A stretch of DNA of 64,000 nucleotides from Paenibacillus ihbetae (GTDB lineage Bacteria; Bacillota; Bacilli; Paenibacillales; Paenibacillaceae), in assembly GCF_002741055.1 (NCBI RefSeq), contig NZ_CP016809.1, positions 5,000,501 through 5,064,500 on the forward strand, in the 5' to 3' direction. Below, in pieces: positions 34,701 to 43,958 of this stretch. The notes below the pieces were generated by a model. The model was not told the DNA's origin. It did not search any database and worked only from the letters and a program-made list of their open reading frames with translations. The stretch's first letter is position 1, and each line of letters starts with the position of its first letter. A program made the translations under genes and the position numbers.

Positions 34701-36692
34701 TCAAGGCTCGGGGGTTGCCGAAGGATCCGAAGCTTTAAATTGTCGGAGCATATCATACATGATCACCTGATCCGACATTTGCAGCATTTCCTGCGTTTCC
34801 TCGTACCCCTGGCTGCAAGCCTGAATATCGGTCGGCTGACGGCTCGTCAGGTCATAGCACGTGCCTCCCTGAAGCCCGGCGGCCTCGGATGGCAGATAGA
34901 ACACCTTCCCGTCGGAAAACGCCCCGCTGCGCAGCGGGATCAGCCGCTCTTCGTCACCGAACAGATGCCCGCCGATCCAATAAGGGTCTGCCGCTATCCC
35001 TAGCAGGTGGAGAATCGAAGGCGCCACGTTCATCATGCCGGAGGGTTCCGAATACACACCGGCGCTGCCGCCATCCGGCAAGTGAATGAGCAGCGGCACT
35101 TGATTCATGATCTGCTCCATATCAAGCGGACTTAGCTCGCGGCCTAACAATTGCTCGTAGTCCTCTTTTTCCTTGATGGAGTTGTCATGGTCCCCATAGA
35201 TTAACAGGATGGTGTTATCCCACAGGCCCTGCTCCTTCATCTGCTCGACAAGCTCGCCGAACGCAGCGTCAACGTAATGGACCGACTGAAGATAATCCCC
35301 CAGCATCGTTCCCTCGAGGCCGCCGATGTCCAGCTTGCGCTCCGCTTCGGGGAGATGATACGGATGATGGCTCGACAGGGTGATGAGAAACGAATAGAAC
35401 GGCTGCTTGATATTCTTCATATAATCGAGCGACTGGTCGAATAAGGCTTTATCGCTCAGGGACCAGCCCAGCACATCGTTCATCACGAAATCCTTCTTGC
35501 TGTAAAAATGGTCGTATTTCATCTCGCGGTACATCGTCGTCCGGTTCCAGAAGCTTGCATCATAGGAGTGAAAGACGTTGGCGGAATAGCCCTGGTCCTT
35601 CAATATTTCCGGAAGGGTATCGAAATCCCGGTCCGCGTAGCGGGTAAATACGGAGCCCGTCGGCAGCGGCAGCAGCGAGCTGTGCGTCACGAAGTCGGCG
35701 TCGGAGGTTCGTCCCTGCCCGGTCTGATGATAAAAATTGCTGAAATACAAACTCTCCTTCATCAGTTGGTTGATATTCGGCGTAATTTCCTGTCCGTTCA
35801 CGGATTGCCCGATCACGAAGTTCATCAAGGCCTCCGTTTGAACCATGATGACATTGCTGTCTTTATACTTCCCGAACAGTCCGCCTGCATTCGGCTGCGT
35901 GGACCTCCTGGCCTCAAACCACTCCCGAATCCGCTCAATCTCCGTCCCGGCGAGCTTAGGCTGATTGATAACGTGATCCCGGCCGTAACGATACAGGTCA
36001 TAGCCGTGAAAGCCGATCAACCCGGTAACATTATACAGCGTGATATTCCACCAGTTGCCTTCGAAGAGGCCGACCGCCCACGTATCCGACGCCCGTTTAA
36101 TGGGCAGCAAGGTCATGCCAAGACCCAGGACAAGAGCGAGCGATCCGGATATGAGCCGAAGGACGAGCCTTCTTCTTCGCGCCTGCCGAAGCTCTGCTGC
36201 AAACGACAGTCCGCGTGCCTCTCCCGATTTCTTCTTACGCAGCAGCATAAGGACCGTGAACGGGATCATGACCAGCCAATCGATAAAAAAGAACAGATCA
36301 CCCGGGGCTGTCAGGGACCGGATGCTGTCGCCCAGCGAGCTGACCTGACCGGCTTGAAGCAGCACCGGCACCGTTATGAAATCGTCAAAATAGCGGTAGT
36401 ACACGAGGTCCGCATAGAGGATGCCGGTCCACAGCATGTTTAACAGCGTCAAGGAGACAAGCCTTCCCTTAGGGGGAAGCCACAGAGTCCAGAACGAGAT
36501 GAGAAGCAGCGAGCCAACCGCGATGACATAGTCCGCCTGATCAAGCTGGATCTGGGCCAGCCGAAGCCTGTCGTCGAAAAGAACCAGCTTGCACATCATA
36601 AGCATAAGAAATATCCAGTATGCCGTATATCGGTAATGTAAAATGCAGGCGACCCGACTTCGCGGGTCGCGCCGGGCGTTGAATGATAGCAA
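34701..36692 (-). CDS. LTA synthase family sulfatase-fold membrane protein
   Basis: 663 residues from TTG 36692: GAAGGAGGGG (36701-36710) is 8 nt upstream, whereas the ATG at 36716 lies before that site. Five transmembrane helices fill residues about 20-200. The extracellular alkaline-phosphatase-fold domain has the catalytic threonine near residue 329 (GQGRTSDADF), E285 region metal ligand (VQTEALMN) and the metal site YGDHDN. LtaS-type enzymes polymerise glycerol-phosphate from phosphatidylglycerol onto a lipid anchor, or act as primases or LTA phosphatases of related type. Which role applies is not decidable by eye. Confidence 0.9.
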   Translation of the reverse strand: MLSFNARRDPRSRVACILHYRYTAYWIFLMLMMCKLVLFDDRLRLAQIQLDQADYVIAVGSLLLISFWTLWLPPKGRLVSLTLLNMLWTGILYADLVYYRYFDDFITVPVLLQAGQVSSLGDSIRSLTAPGDLFFFIDWLVMIPFTVLMLLRKKKSGEARGLSFAAELRQARRRRLVLRLISGSLALVLGLGMTLLPIKRASDTWAVGLFEGNWWNITLYNVTGLIGFHGYDLYRYGRDHVINQPKLAGTEIERIREWFEARRSTQPNAGGLFGKYKDSNVIMVQTEALMNFVIGQSVNGQEITPNINQLMKESLYFSNFYHQTGQGRTSDADFVTHSSLLPLPTGSVFTRYADRDFDTLPEILKDQGYSANVFHSYDASFWNRTTMYREMKYDHFYSKKDFVMNDVLGWSLSDKALFDQSLDYMKNIKQPFYSFLITLSSHHPYHLPEAERKLDIGGLEGTMLGDYLQSVHYVDAAFGELVEQMKEQGLWDNTILLIYGDHDNSIKEKEDYEQLLGRELSPLDMEQIMNQVPLLIHLPDGGSAGVYSEPSGMMNVAPSILHLLGIAADPYWIGGHLFGDEERLIPLRSGAFSDGKVFYLPSEAAGLQGGTCYDLTSRQPTDIQACSQGYEETQEMLQMSDQVIMYDMLRQFKASDPSATPEP

Positions 36693-36816
36693 TGTTGGAG
36701 CCCCTCCTTCTAGCATCGGGTGTTCCCCGATTCGAGCCGGTGTTATCGATGATTACATTTATAACATAAATGGGACGCAAACTCATGTCTCACCGGGCGG
36801 ATTCAAGCTCTCGAAA

Positions 36817-36843
36817 GAGCAAAAAGCCGCCCTGCAGGCGGCT
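36817..36843 (-). terminator. Terminator of the THUMP methyltransferase gene
   Basis: AGCCGCC and GGCGGCT form a 7-bp stem; on the minus strand a TTTTT run follows. It lies just past the stop at 36875. Confidence 0.7.
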
Positions 36844-36874
36844 CTGGCTTGATAGGCGTGATGAAAGCCTTGCT

Positions 36875-38035
36875 TCAGCTTAATGATTGTTCAGGCGCAG
36901 ACTTACGCGGAGGTAACGGGCCCAAGTACTGATAGTACTGGCATTCGATCCGCCCGTTATACAGCTTGCGCCGCTTGTCCGCCTTGCGGCCGAAATAATG
37001 CTCGAACTGCTTGGTGGGGCTGAGCGCGAAGAAGGACCATGTCGGGAGCGCCCCGGTCATCGTGCCCAATTGGCGGATCAGCCGCTCTACCTCCGGCTTC
37101 TCGCTCAAGCGTTCGCCATACGGAGGATTCGTGATGATGCAGCCGAATTCTCCTTCAGGCAGCGCTTTGGCGGCAGGGAGAATCTTAAAGTCGATCTCGC
37201 CGGCAAGTCCGGCGCTTTTGGCTGCCGCCTTGGCCACTTCGATCGCCTTCGGATCGATATCGCTTCCCGCGATGTGAAGCGGGATGTCGTCGGTTATGGC
37301 ATCGAACGCTTCTTCCCTGGCCGCCTCCCACAGCTTATCCCCGATGATATCCCAGTGCTCGGAAGGGAACGAGCGGCGCAGACCCGGCGCGATATTCCAA
37401 GCCTGCATAGCGGCTTCAATCAGAATAGTACCGGAGCCGCAGCACGGGTCATACAGCGGACGGTGGGGACCCCAGCGGCTGATCTGCAGGAGGGCGGACG
37501 CCATCGTTTCCTTTAGGGGCGCCTCGGTCACCAGCTTGCGGTATCCGCGTTTATGCAGAGCCGGTCCCGTCGTATCGAGCGTTAATAAAGCGCGGTCTTT
37601 CAGCAGCGACACTTCGATGACGTACCGGGGACCATCTTCGGGAAACCACTCGGTACGGTGCGACAGCTTCAGCTTCTCCACGATCGCCTTCTTGACGATC
37701 CCTTGGCAGGCCGGAACGCTGCTCAGCTGGGATTTATGGGAGCGTCCTTCAACCGGGAATTCCCCGCGCGCGGGAATCCACTGCTCCCAAGGGAGCGCCT
37801 TCGTCCCCTCAAAGAGCTCGTCAAAGGTCATCGCTTTGAATTCGCCCATTTTCACCAAGATGCGGTCGGATGTCCGGAGCCACAGATTGCAGCGGCAAAT
37901 ATCGATCAGGTCGCCGGAGAAGGTCACTCTTCCGTTCTCTACTTCCATATCGGTATACCCGAGCTCCTTCAGTTCCCGTGCGACAATAGCTTCAAGGCCC
38001 ATAGGGGCGGTTGCGATCAATTGTAATCGAGGCAT
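36875..38035 (-). CDS. THUMP-domain RNA methyltransferase (RlmL/YpsC-like)
   Basis: 386 residues from ATG 38035, the usual family start (MPRLQLIATAPMGLEA); ATG 38053 is also possible. An N-terminal ferredoxin-like and THUMP region (to about 160) is followed by a Rossmann methyltransferase domain with DPCCGSGTILIEAA and the catalytic TNPPYGERL. It methylates guanine N2 in rRNA in the E. coli relative RlmL; Gram-positive YpsC-type members are shorter, as here. Alone on its strand with a terminator at 36817. Confidence 0.9.
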   Translation of the reverse strand: MPRLQLIATAPMGLEAIVARELKELGYTDMEVENGRVTFSGDLIDICRCNLWLRTSDRILVKMGEFKAMTFDELFEGTKALPWEQWIPARGEFPVEGRSHKSQLSSVPACQGIVKKAIVEKLKLSHRTEWFPEDGPRYVIEVSLLKDRALLTLDTTGPALHKRGYRKLVTEAPLKETMASALLQISRWGPHRPLYDPCCGSGTILIEAAMQAWNIAPGLRRSFPSEHWDIIGDKLWEAAREEAFDAITDDIPLHIAGSDIDPKAIEVAKAAAKSAGLAGEIDFKILPAAKALPEGEFGCIITNPPYGERLSEKPEVERLIRQLGTMTGALPTWSFFALSPTKQFEHYFGRKADKRRKLYNGRIECQYYQYLGPLPPRKSAPEQSLS

Positions 38036-38202
38036 TAACGGTGTCAACTCCATTTAACATGTGTACGGCGCTTCACGCCGCCGGTTCAATCTTTATAGTA
38101 TAGGCGATTGCATTCGCCAAGACAATTGTCTTATGATAGACCTCGTTAGGTTTAACGGATCATTAAAGGCTTACAAGGCTGAACCAAAGGAGGCGGCATC
38201 AC

Positions 38203-38835
38203 TTGCTGACGACCCCTGACGATTATGTTAATCAATTATATCCCGAAGATGACGAGCTCAAGCAGGTTTTGCAAGCCATTAGGGAGAAAGGGATGCCCGA
38301 GGTATCCGTAGCCCCCGCATACGGCAGGCTGCTGACACTGCTCGTGCAGACTTCAGGCGCGCGCAGCATACTGGAGATCGGCGCGCTCGGCGGCTACAGC
38401 GGCATTTGCCTCTGCCGGGGTCTTCCGGCTGACGGCAGGCTCACCTCGCTCGAGTTGAAGGAGGAGTATGCGCAGCTGGCCGGCAGTCATCTGGATAAGG
38501 CGGGCTTTAAGGATCGGGTGGAATACCGGATCGGTCCTGCGGCGGACAGTCTGGCCGAGCTGAAGCGGGAAGGGAAGACGTTTGATTTTTTCTTCATCGA
38601 TGCCGATAAAGAGAATTACCCGCTGTATCTGGATTATGCCATCGAGCTGGCGAATCCGGGGGCGCTGATCGCAGGGGATAACTGCTTCCTGCGCGGAAGA
38701 ACGCTGAATTCGGATAAAAACGGGCCGTCGGTGCAGGCCGTACGCCGCTTTAATGAGCGGATCGCGACGGACGACCGTCTTGTGAGCACGCTGCTCCCTG
38801 CCTATGACGGTCTTATTTTGGCGCGTGTAAAGTAA
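38203..38835 (+). CDS. SAM-dependent O-methyltransferase, family 3 (CCoAOMT-like)
   Basis: 210 residues from TTG 38203, with AAAGGAGG (38186-38193) 9 nt upstream. Motif I is ILEIGALGGYSGICL, followed by the acidic TSLELKEEYAQLA and the metal-site IDADKENYPLYLDYA and GDNCFLRG. These small methyltransferases act on catechol-like hydroxyls or, in the TrmR subgroup, on 5-hydroxyuridine of tRNA; the latter is plausible in Bacilli but is inference. Confidence 0.88.
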   Translation: MLTTPDDYVNQLYPEDDELKQVLQAIREKGMPEVSVAPAYGRLLTLLVQTSGARSILEIGALGGYSGICLCRGLPADGRLTSLELKEEYAQLAGSHLDKAGFKDRVEYRIGPAADSLAELKREGKTFDFFFIDADKENYPLYLDYAIELANPGALIAGDNCFLRGRTLNSDKNGPSVQAVRRFNERIATDDRLVSTLLPAYDGLILARVK

Positions 38836-38843
38836 TTGTACCC

Positions 38844-38890
38844 AAAAAAGGGGAGATCCCGGGCGTATTACGCCTGGATCTCCCTTTTTT
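38844..38890. terminator. Bidirectional terminator
   Basis: AAAAAAGGGGAGATCC pairs with GGATCTCCCTTTTTT with an inner GGCGT/ACGCC stem. It serves the O-methyltransferase gene and possibly the converging MFS gene. Confidence 0.9.
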
Positions 38891-38914
38891 GTATCCTTAC
38901 CGCGTGCCTCTCCC

Positions 38915-38969
38915 GGCGCGCGGTGCAATGATGACTGCCGCACGATGAACAGCGACGCTCGGACGACAA
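38915..38969. repeat. Dispersed repeat, copy 1
   Basis: 55 bases from GGCGCGCGGTG to CTCGGACGACAA. Copy 2 at 58392-58449 matches with three substitutions and one 3-base gap. It lies in the spacer after the bidirectional terminator and before the end of the MFS gene. Confidence 0.75.
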
Positions 38970-38991
38970 TGGTTTTCTTATGCGTATGCCG

Positions 38992-40212
38992 CTACCGGAA
39001 TTTCGGAGCAGGCTTGCCCGCAAACAGCTTCCTTCTTACCCACAGCATATTGATGATCAGCAGGCAGCCGGAAGTGATGAACAATCCCTCGATCCCGATA
39101 AACCCGGCTAAAAATCCGCCGATGACGGCGCCCAGCATATTGCCGAGGGCGAGCGAGCTTGTGTTGAAGCCGAACGAACGGCTCTCCATCCCGTCCGGCG
39201 TGTACGAACGGATCAGCGCATTGACGCTCGGCAGGAGTCCGCCCATAAAGACACCCATCATGAACCGCACCAGAATCAGCTGCCACACAGACTGTACGAA
39301 GGCCTGCGGGATCAAGGTGAGCCCGGTCCCGATCAAGGCGTACGTCAATATCCGGTGTGCTCCGACCTTGTCGCTGAGCCTGCCGAGGATCGGAGAGGCA
39401 ATCATGTTGGACAAGCCGGTAACCGCAACGACGAAGCCGGCCCATATCGCGATATTCTCGGCCGTGCCGTGAAGCTTCTGAACATACAGCGGCAAGAGCG
39501 ACATCGGACTGATCATCGCGAACTGCAGCAGAAACGTAACGGCGAACAGAGCCGGAAGCTGCGGAATATGGCTGAGCTCCTTCAGGCCGCCGATAACCGA
39601 TACCTGGGGCGTTTGCGCGGCTTCCTCCCGGTCGAATTTTTCCTTAACCAGAAACAACGCAAGCAGTGAAGCAGCAAATATAAGGCCGCCCGTAATGAAG
39701 AAGATCGGTCGGTATCCGACCCAGTTGGCCATGACGCCGCCGATCAAGGGGCCGAGGATCGTTCCGGCAACTTGTCCGGATTGCATGATGCCCATGGCAA
39801 AGCCCATCCGGTTCTTCGGCGTGGTGCCCGACACAAGCGAAATCGCCGCCGGGTTGAAGCCGGAAATCGTCCCGTTCAGCAGCCGCAGGGCCAGCAGATG
39901 CCATGGGTGGGTGGCAAAGCCCATGCAGCCGATGACGATCGCCATGCCGAACCCCGAACGAAGCAGCATCAGCTTGCGGCCGTACTTGTCGGCCACCTTG
40001 CCCCAGATCGGTTGAAAAATAAATGAGGTCAGGAAGTTGGCTGCGAATATGAGTCCTGCCCATACGCCAATCTCCCTCTCCCCCGTGACGTTAAGGTCCT
40101 GCGCCAAATACAGTGTCAGGAACGGGGTGATCATCGTCATCCCGGAGTTGACCAAAAACTGCCCGAACCAAAGCACAATGAGATTGATTTTCCAACGGTT
40201 CAATGTGCTCAC
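38992..40212 (-). CDS. MFS multidrug-type efflux transporter
   Basis: 406 residues with 12 predicted helices. Motif A is GKVADKYGRKLML in loop 2-3 and its weaker copy GRLSDKVGAHRI in loop 8-9; motif C-like GQVAGTILGPLIGG in helix 5 points to an antiporter of the DHA1 drug group. GTG 40212 is the start with AAGGAAG close upstream. It is divergent from hemE across 244 bases containing an inverted repeat (40322-40343). Substrate unknown. Confidence 0.88.
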   Translation of the reverse strand: MSTLNRWKINLIVLWFGQFLVNSGMTMITPFLTLYLAQDLNVTGEREIGVWAGLIFAANFLTSFIFQPIWGKVADKYGRKLMLLRSGFGMAIVIGCMGFATHPWHLLALRLLNGTISGFNPAAISLVSGTTPKNRMGFAMGIMQSGQVAGTILGPLIGGVMANWVGYRPIFFITGGLIFAASLLALFLVKEKFDREEAAQTPQVSVIGGLKELSHIPQLPALFAVTFLLQFAMISPMSLLPLYVQKLHGTAENIAIWAGFVVAVTGLSNMIASPILGRLSDKVGAHRILTYALIGTGLTLIPQAFVQSVWQLILVRFMMGVFMGGLLPSVNALIRSYTPDGMESRSFGFNTSSLALGNMLGAVIGGFLAGFIGIEGLFITSGCLLIINMLWVRRKLFAGKPAPKFR

Positions 40213-40321
40213 TCACTTCCTTTCTAAGCTGTCCAGCCCGAAGCGATCCGGGCCCTCCAATTATGCATACCCTAAAAAATGCCGTTCTTTCAGTATAACA
40301 CATCTGAAAAGCGCCAAATGT

Positions 40322-40343
40322 TGACAATGTCATAAGATTGTCA
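40322..40343. promoter_or_regulatory. Inverted repeat between MFS gene and hemE
   Basis: TGACAAT, 8-nt spacer, ATTGTCA. It lies 33 nt upstream of the hemE -35 and about 110 nt from the MFS start, so it could be an operator for either gene. Not a recognised Fur or PerR box. Confidence 0.45.
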
Positions 40344-40375
40344 TCTGATTTTCATAGGATGTCCATGTAAGACGG

Positions 40376-40404
40376 TTGTTACTTACTTTTAAAAAGGGCA
40401 TAAT
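40376..40404 (+). promoter_or_regulatory. hemE promoter
   Basis: TTGTTA (40376-40381), 17-nt spacer, CATAAT (40399-40404), 52 nt before the ATG. Confidence 0.6.
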
Positions 40405-40456
40405 GAACAGTAGGAAACTTTATACACATTGATGAACTATTGATGGGGGCCTAATC

Positions 40457-41515
40457 ATGACCTACAACGATCAATTTATCCGCGCATGCCGCAAGCAGGA
40501 TATCACCCATGTTCCGGTATGGTATATGCGGCAGGCCGGGCGCTATGACCCGGAGTACCGAAAGATTAAAGAGAAATACTCCCTTCTGGAAATTTGCAGC
40601 CAGCCCGAGCTTGCGGCTGAAGTAACGCTGATGCCGGTACGGAAGCTCGGTGTCGATGCGGCGATTCTATATTCCGACATCATGAATCCGGTTGCTTCGA
40701 TCGGGGTCGACTTTGATATTGTGAAAAATATCGGTCCCGTTATCGATCAACCGATACGTACTGCAGCCGATGTCGAGAAGCTCCGCCCGATTGATGTGGA
40801 GGGCGATCTCGGACATGTGCTGGAAACGATCCGAATCTTGGACAGAGAGCTGGAGGTGCCGCTCATTACGTTTGCGGGCGCGCCGTTTACGATTGCCAGC
40901 TATTTGATCGAAGGAAGACCTTCGAAAAATTATCTGCGGACGAAAGAGCTCATGTACAGCGAGCCGAAGGTATGGTTCTCCTTGATGGACAAGCTCGGCG
41001 ATATGGTCATCGCTTATCTAAGAGCGCATGTGAACAATGGCGGCAAGGCGTTCCAGCTGTTCGACAGCTGGGTCGGCGCCCTGTCTCCTCAGGATTTCCG
41101 CACCTTCGTCCTGCCGACGATCGAACGGATTTTTGCGGAGCTGGCGGATTTGAACGTGCCTAAAATTTATTTTCCCGGCGTCAGCTCCGGAGAACTTCTG
41201 CCTACGCTGACTGATCTCCGCGCCGACGTCATCGGCCTCGATTGGAGAGTGTCCATTAGCGAAGGGCGCCGCCGCTTGGGCGGTAAATATGCCGTTCAAG
41301 GCAATCTCGATCCGACCGTGCTGACCGGGCCGATGCCGCTGATTCAGCAGTATGCGAAAGAAATCATTGATCAAGGGATTCAAGAGCCCGGCTTTGTGTT
41401 TAACCTGGGGCATGGACTGTTTCCGGAAGCTTCGCTGGAGAAGCTGCGCGAGCTGACCTCCTACATCCATGAATACTCGGCGCAGGCATTAAAGACCGCC
41501 GCACAGCGAGCTTAG
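40457..41515 (+). CDS. hemE: Uroporphyrinogen decarboxylase
   Basis: 352 residues, full length. The N-terminal PVWYMRQAGRY carries the substrate-binding Arg pair, followed by LYSDIMNP (catalytic Asp), FAGAPFTIASYLIEG and the C-terminal FNLGHGLFPE. It decarboxylates uroporphyrinogen III to coproporphyrinogen III. It starts the hemE-hemH operon. In B. subtilis hemY follows hemH; here it does not, so the oxidase must be elsewhere. Confidence 0.97.
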   Translation: MTYNDQFIRACRKQDITHVPVWYMRQAGRYDPEYRKIKEKYSLLEICSQPELAAEVTLMPVRKLGVDAAILYSDIMNPVASIGVDFDIVKNIGPVIDQPIRTAADVEKLRPIDVEGDLGHVLETIRILDRELEVPLITFAGAPFTIASYLIEGRPSKNYLRTKELMYSEPKVWFSLMDKLGDMVIAYLRAHVNNGGKAFQLFDSWVGALSPQDFRTFVLPTIERIFAELADLNVPKIYFPGVSSGELLPTLTDLRADVIGLDWRVSISEGRRRLGGKYAVQGNLDPTVLTGPMPLIQQYAKEIIDQGIQEPGFVFNLGHGLFPEASLEKLRELTSYIHEYSAQALKTAAQRA

Positions 41516-41550
41516 AGAACGAATACTTAATAGCTAGAGGTGAGAAGGTT

Positions 41551-42492
41551 ATGAAGAATAAAATTGGCGTGTTGGTCATGTCCTACGGAACGCCGGAAAG
41601 CATGGAAGGAATCGAAAGCTATTATACCCATATCCGCCGGGGAAATAAGCCTTCCGAGGAGCAGCTGCGCGAGCTGACGGAACGCTACGAGGCCATCGTC
41701 GGGGGCGTATTCCCGCTCCGCGAGAATACCGACCGGCAGGTCCGCACGCTGCAAGACACGCTGAACGTGGATCCCCGCGCGACGGATGTCGAATTCGTAT
41801 GCTATCAGGGGCTGAAGCATGCCGCTCCGTATATTGAAGACGGCGTGGAGAAGATGGTGCAGGACGGGATTACGAAAGCGGTTGGAATCGTCCTTGCGCC
41901 CCATTATTCTACGATGAGCATCGGCTCCTACGTGAAGCGGGCGAAGGCGAAAGCCGACGAGCTGGGTCTCGACATTTCGTTCGTGGAGAGCTATCATCTG
42001 CATCCGAAGCTGATCGAGGCATTTGCGGACCGGGTATCGGCAAAGCTGAACCAGTTCGAGGAAGCTGGAGCGAACCGGGACAGCGTGCGCGTGCTGTTCA
42101 GCGCCCACAGCCTTCCGGAACGGATTCTCTCCATGGGCGATCCTTACCAGGATCAATTGCTGGAGACATCGAAGGCTGTAGCGGAGAAGGCCGGCGTGAA
42201 GCATTGGCAATTCACTTGGCAAAGCGCGGGACGGACGGCAGAGCCATGGCTTGGCCCGGACATTCTGGATACGCTCCAGACGCTGAATAAAGAGGAGCAG
42301 GTCGAGGACGTGCTTGTCGCTCCTGTCGGCTTCGTCTCGGACCATCTCGAGGTGCTCTATGATCTGGATATCGAAGCGAAGAGCATTGCGAAAGAAATGG
42401 ATATGCGGCTCGAGCGGATCGATTCCTTGAACAGCGATCCGCTGTATATGGAGGCGCTCAGCGATTCCATCATTACCCTTCTGAAGCTGTAA
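41551..42492 (+). CDS. hemH: Ferrochelatase (coproporphyrin III type in Firmicutes)
   Basis: 313 residues, no C-terminal extension, like B. subtilis HemH. It has GVLVMSYGTPE at the N-terminus, the catalytic histidine in VLFSAHSLPERI and the acidic metal site DVLVAPVGFVSDHLEVLYDLD in pieces near residue 265. In Firmicutes this enzyme inserts iron into coproporphyrin III (CpfC). It starts 35 nt after hemE. A strong terminator follows at 42536. Confidence 0.96.
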   Translation: MKNKIGVLVMSYGTPESMEGIESYYTHIRRGNKPSEEQLRELTERYEAIVGGVFPLRENTDRQVRTLQDTLNVDPRATDVEFVCYQGLKHAAPYIEDGVEKMVQDGITKAVGIVLAPHYSTMSIGSYVKRAKAKADELGLDISFVESYHLHPKLIEAFADRVSAKLNQFEEAGANRDSVRVLFSAHSLPERILSMGDPYQDQLLETSKAVAEKAGVKHWQFTWQSAGRTAEPWLGPDILDTLQTLNKEEQVEDVLVAPVGFVSDHLEVLYDLDIEAKSIAKEMDMRLERIDSLNSDPLYMEALSDSIITLLKL

Positions 42493-42535
42493 CCGCACGC
42501 GTCCAGGGTCTGGACGGACCGGATCGCGTCAAAGC

Positions 42536-42567
42536 AGAACCCCCCGTTAACCGGGGGGTTCTATTCT
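42536..42567 (+). terminator. Terminator after hemEH
   Basis: AGAACCCCCCG pairs with CGGGGGGTTCT around a TTAA-containing loop, followed by a T-rich tail. Confidence 0.88.
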
Positions 42568-42639
42568 TTATAGGGATGCTGGTATAATGGGAGAAGCGAC
42601 CTAATGCGAAGATCTCATCAGTGAATGAAGGAGTGCCCT

Positions 42640-43929
42640 ATGCATCTGTCACGATCGGAGAGAAGCAAGGCCAAGAAGAAGGCCCGTAAGCAGCGGAGCG
42701 GACAGGTATGGTTGATCCTTAATCTATGCCTGATCGTGATGATCGCTGCTCTGCTGATCTATTATTTTAATTTTAAGCAGCACGACCCGGCCGGGGGAAC
42801 GGCCTATCCGGATCAGGCGGGCATCGGCATGGAAGGCGGCAGGGAAGCGGACCCGGGATCCGGGAAGGGCGCTGGCTCCGGCTCGTTCGATACCGGCGAA
42901 TTGGAGGATCCCGAGGAGATTCCGGTTGCAGAAATAGAGGAGGTGCGTGATTCCGGCGAGGAGGAGCGGATCGTTCTGCATTTTGCCGGGGACAGCTTAT
43001 TCTCGGGCAAAGTGGAGAACGCCCTTAAGCAGCATGGCTATGATTATCCGTACCGGCATCTCGGCACGGCGTTTCTGGACGATGATCTGACCGTCCTCAA
43101 CCTGGAGACTCCGGTGACAACGCGAGGCGTCGCCGCCGCGAATAAACAATTCGTGTTCAAGTCATCGCCGGATGTGCTGCCTGCGCTGCGGGCTGCCGGG
43201 GTCGAGGCTGTAAATCTGGCCAATAACCACATCCTGGACCAGGGTCAGGAAGGGCTGCTGGATACGCTCAAGCACCTGGACGACCACGAGATACGCTATG
43301 TAGGGGCCGGCAAGAATGAAAAAGAAGCCTTTGCGGCACAGTATTTCGAGCTTAAAGGAATGACGGTGGCACTTCTCGGCTTCAGCCGCGTGCTGCCCGA
43401 AACGACCTGGTATGCGCTGGAGAACCGGCCCGGGGTTGCCGGTGCTTATGATCATGTTCTGCCGAAAGCGGTTGAAGCTATCGCCGCGGCAAGGCAGAAG
43501 GCCGATATCGTCATCGTGATTCCGCATTGGGGGCAGGAGCTGCATAAGACGCCGGATGCGAACCAGATCAATCTGTCCCGCGCCTTCATCGAAGCAGGCG
43601 CGGACCTGATCATCGGCGGCCACCCGCATGTGCTGCAGGGACTGGAGCAATATAAAGGAAAATGGATTGCGTACAGCACGGGCAATTTTATTTTTACCAA
43701 ATCCTCCAATGCCGATACGTGGAAGACCGCGGTCTTTAAAGCCTCCTGCGACAAGCAGGGTGCATGCGACATCAAGCTGACGCCATACCGGACGGAAATC
43801 GGACAGGTCATTCCGCTCGAAGGCAAGGAGGCAGAGGCGGTGCTGAAGGAAGTTCAGTCCCGGTCGATCGGCGGCGTTACCGTTACGCCTCAAGGGGAAG
43901 TTATCCCGGGAACGGCCAAGGAAATCTAA
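42640..43929 (+). CDS. CapA/PgsA-family membrane-anchored metallophosphatase-like protein
   Basis: 429 residues from ATG 42640 (GAAGGAG upstream). A strongly basic start (RSERSKAKKKARKQR), one transmembrane helix (about 23-43) and a Gly/Asp-rich linker precede the CapA domain, with FAGDSLFSG, LNLETPVT, NLANNHILDQG, IPHWGQEL and IGGHPHVLQG; the last His residues form the dimetal site. CapA proteins take part in poly-gamma-glutamate capsule or related surface work. No capB or capC is present, so a capsule role is not supported here. Confidence 0.9.
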   Translation: MHLSRSERSKAKKKARKQRSGQVWLILNLCLIVMIAALLIYYFNFKQHDPAGGTAYPDQAGIGMEGGREADPGSGKGAGSGSFDTGELEDPEEIPVAEIEEVRDSGEEERIVLHFAGDSLFSGKVENALKQHGYDYPYRHLGTAFLDDDLTVLNLETPVTTRGVAAANKQFVFKSSPDVLPALRAAGVEAVNLANNHILDQGQEGLLDTLKHLDDHEIRYVGAGKNEKEAFAAQYFELKGMTVALLGFSRVLPETTWYALENRPGVAGAYDHVLPKAVEAIAAARQKADIVIVIPHWGQELHKTPDANQINLSRAFIEAGADLIIGGHPHVLQGLEQYKGKWIAYSTGNFIFTKSSNADTWKTAVFKASCDKQGACDIKLTPYRTEIGQVIPLEGKEAEAVLKEVQSRSIGGVTVTPQGEVIPGTAKEI

Positions 43930-43958
43930 GCTACCAGTTACACCAAGGAGGTGCCATC

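Noticed and set aside
35508..36443. 311-codon frame antisense to the LTA synthase family gene
   Set aside because: Complement of conserved coding sequence, no membrane or domain logic of its own, no ribosome site.
36643..36852. Plus-strand frame ending GFKLSKEQKAALQAALA
   Set aside because: The end looks protein-like, but the only start lies antisense inside the LTA synthase gene without a ribosome site, and the tail overlaps a terminator hairpin.
42640..43929. CapA as part of a poly-gamma-glutamate capsule operon
   Set aside because: No capB, capC or capE nearby; neighbours are hem and GDPD genes.
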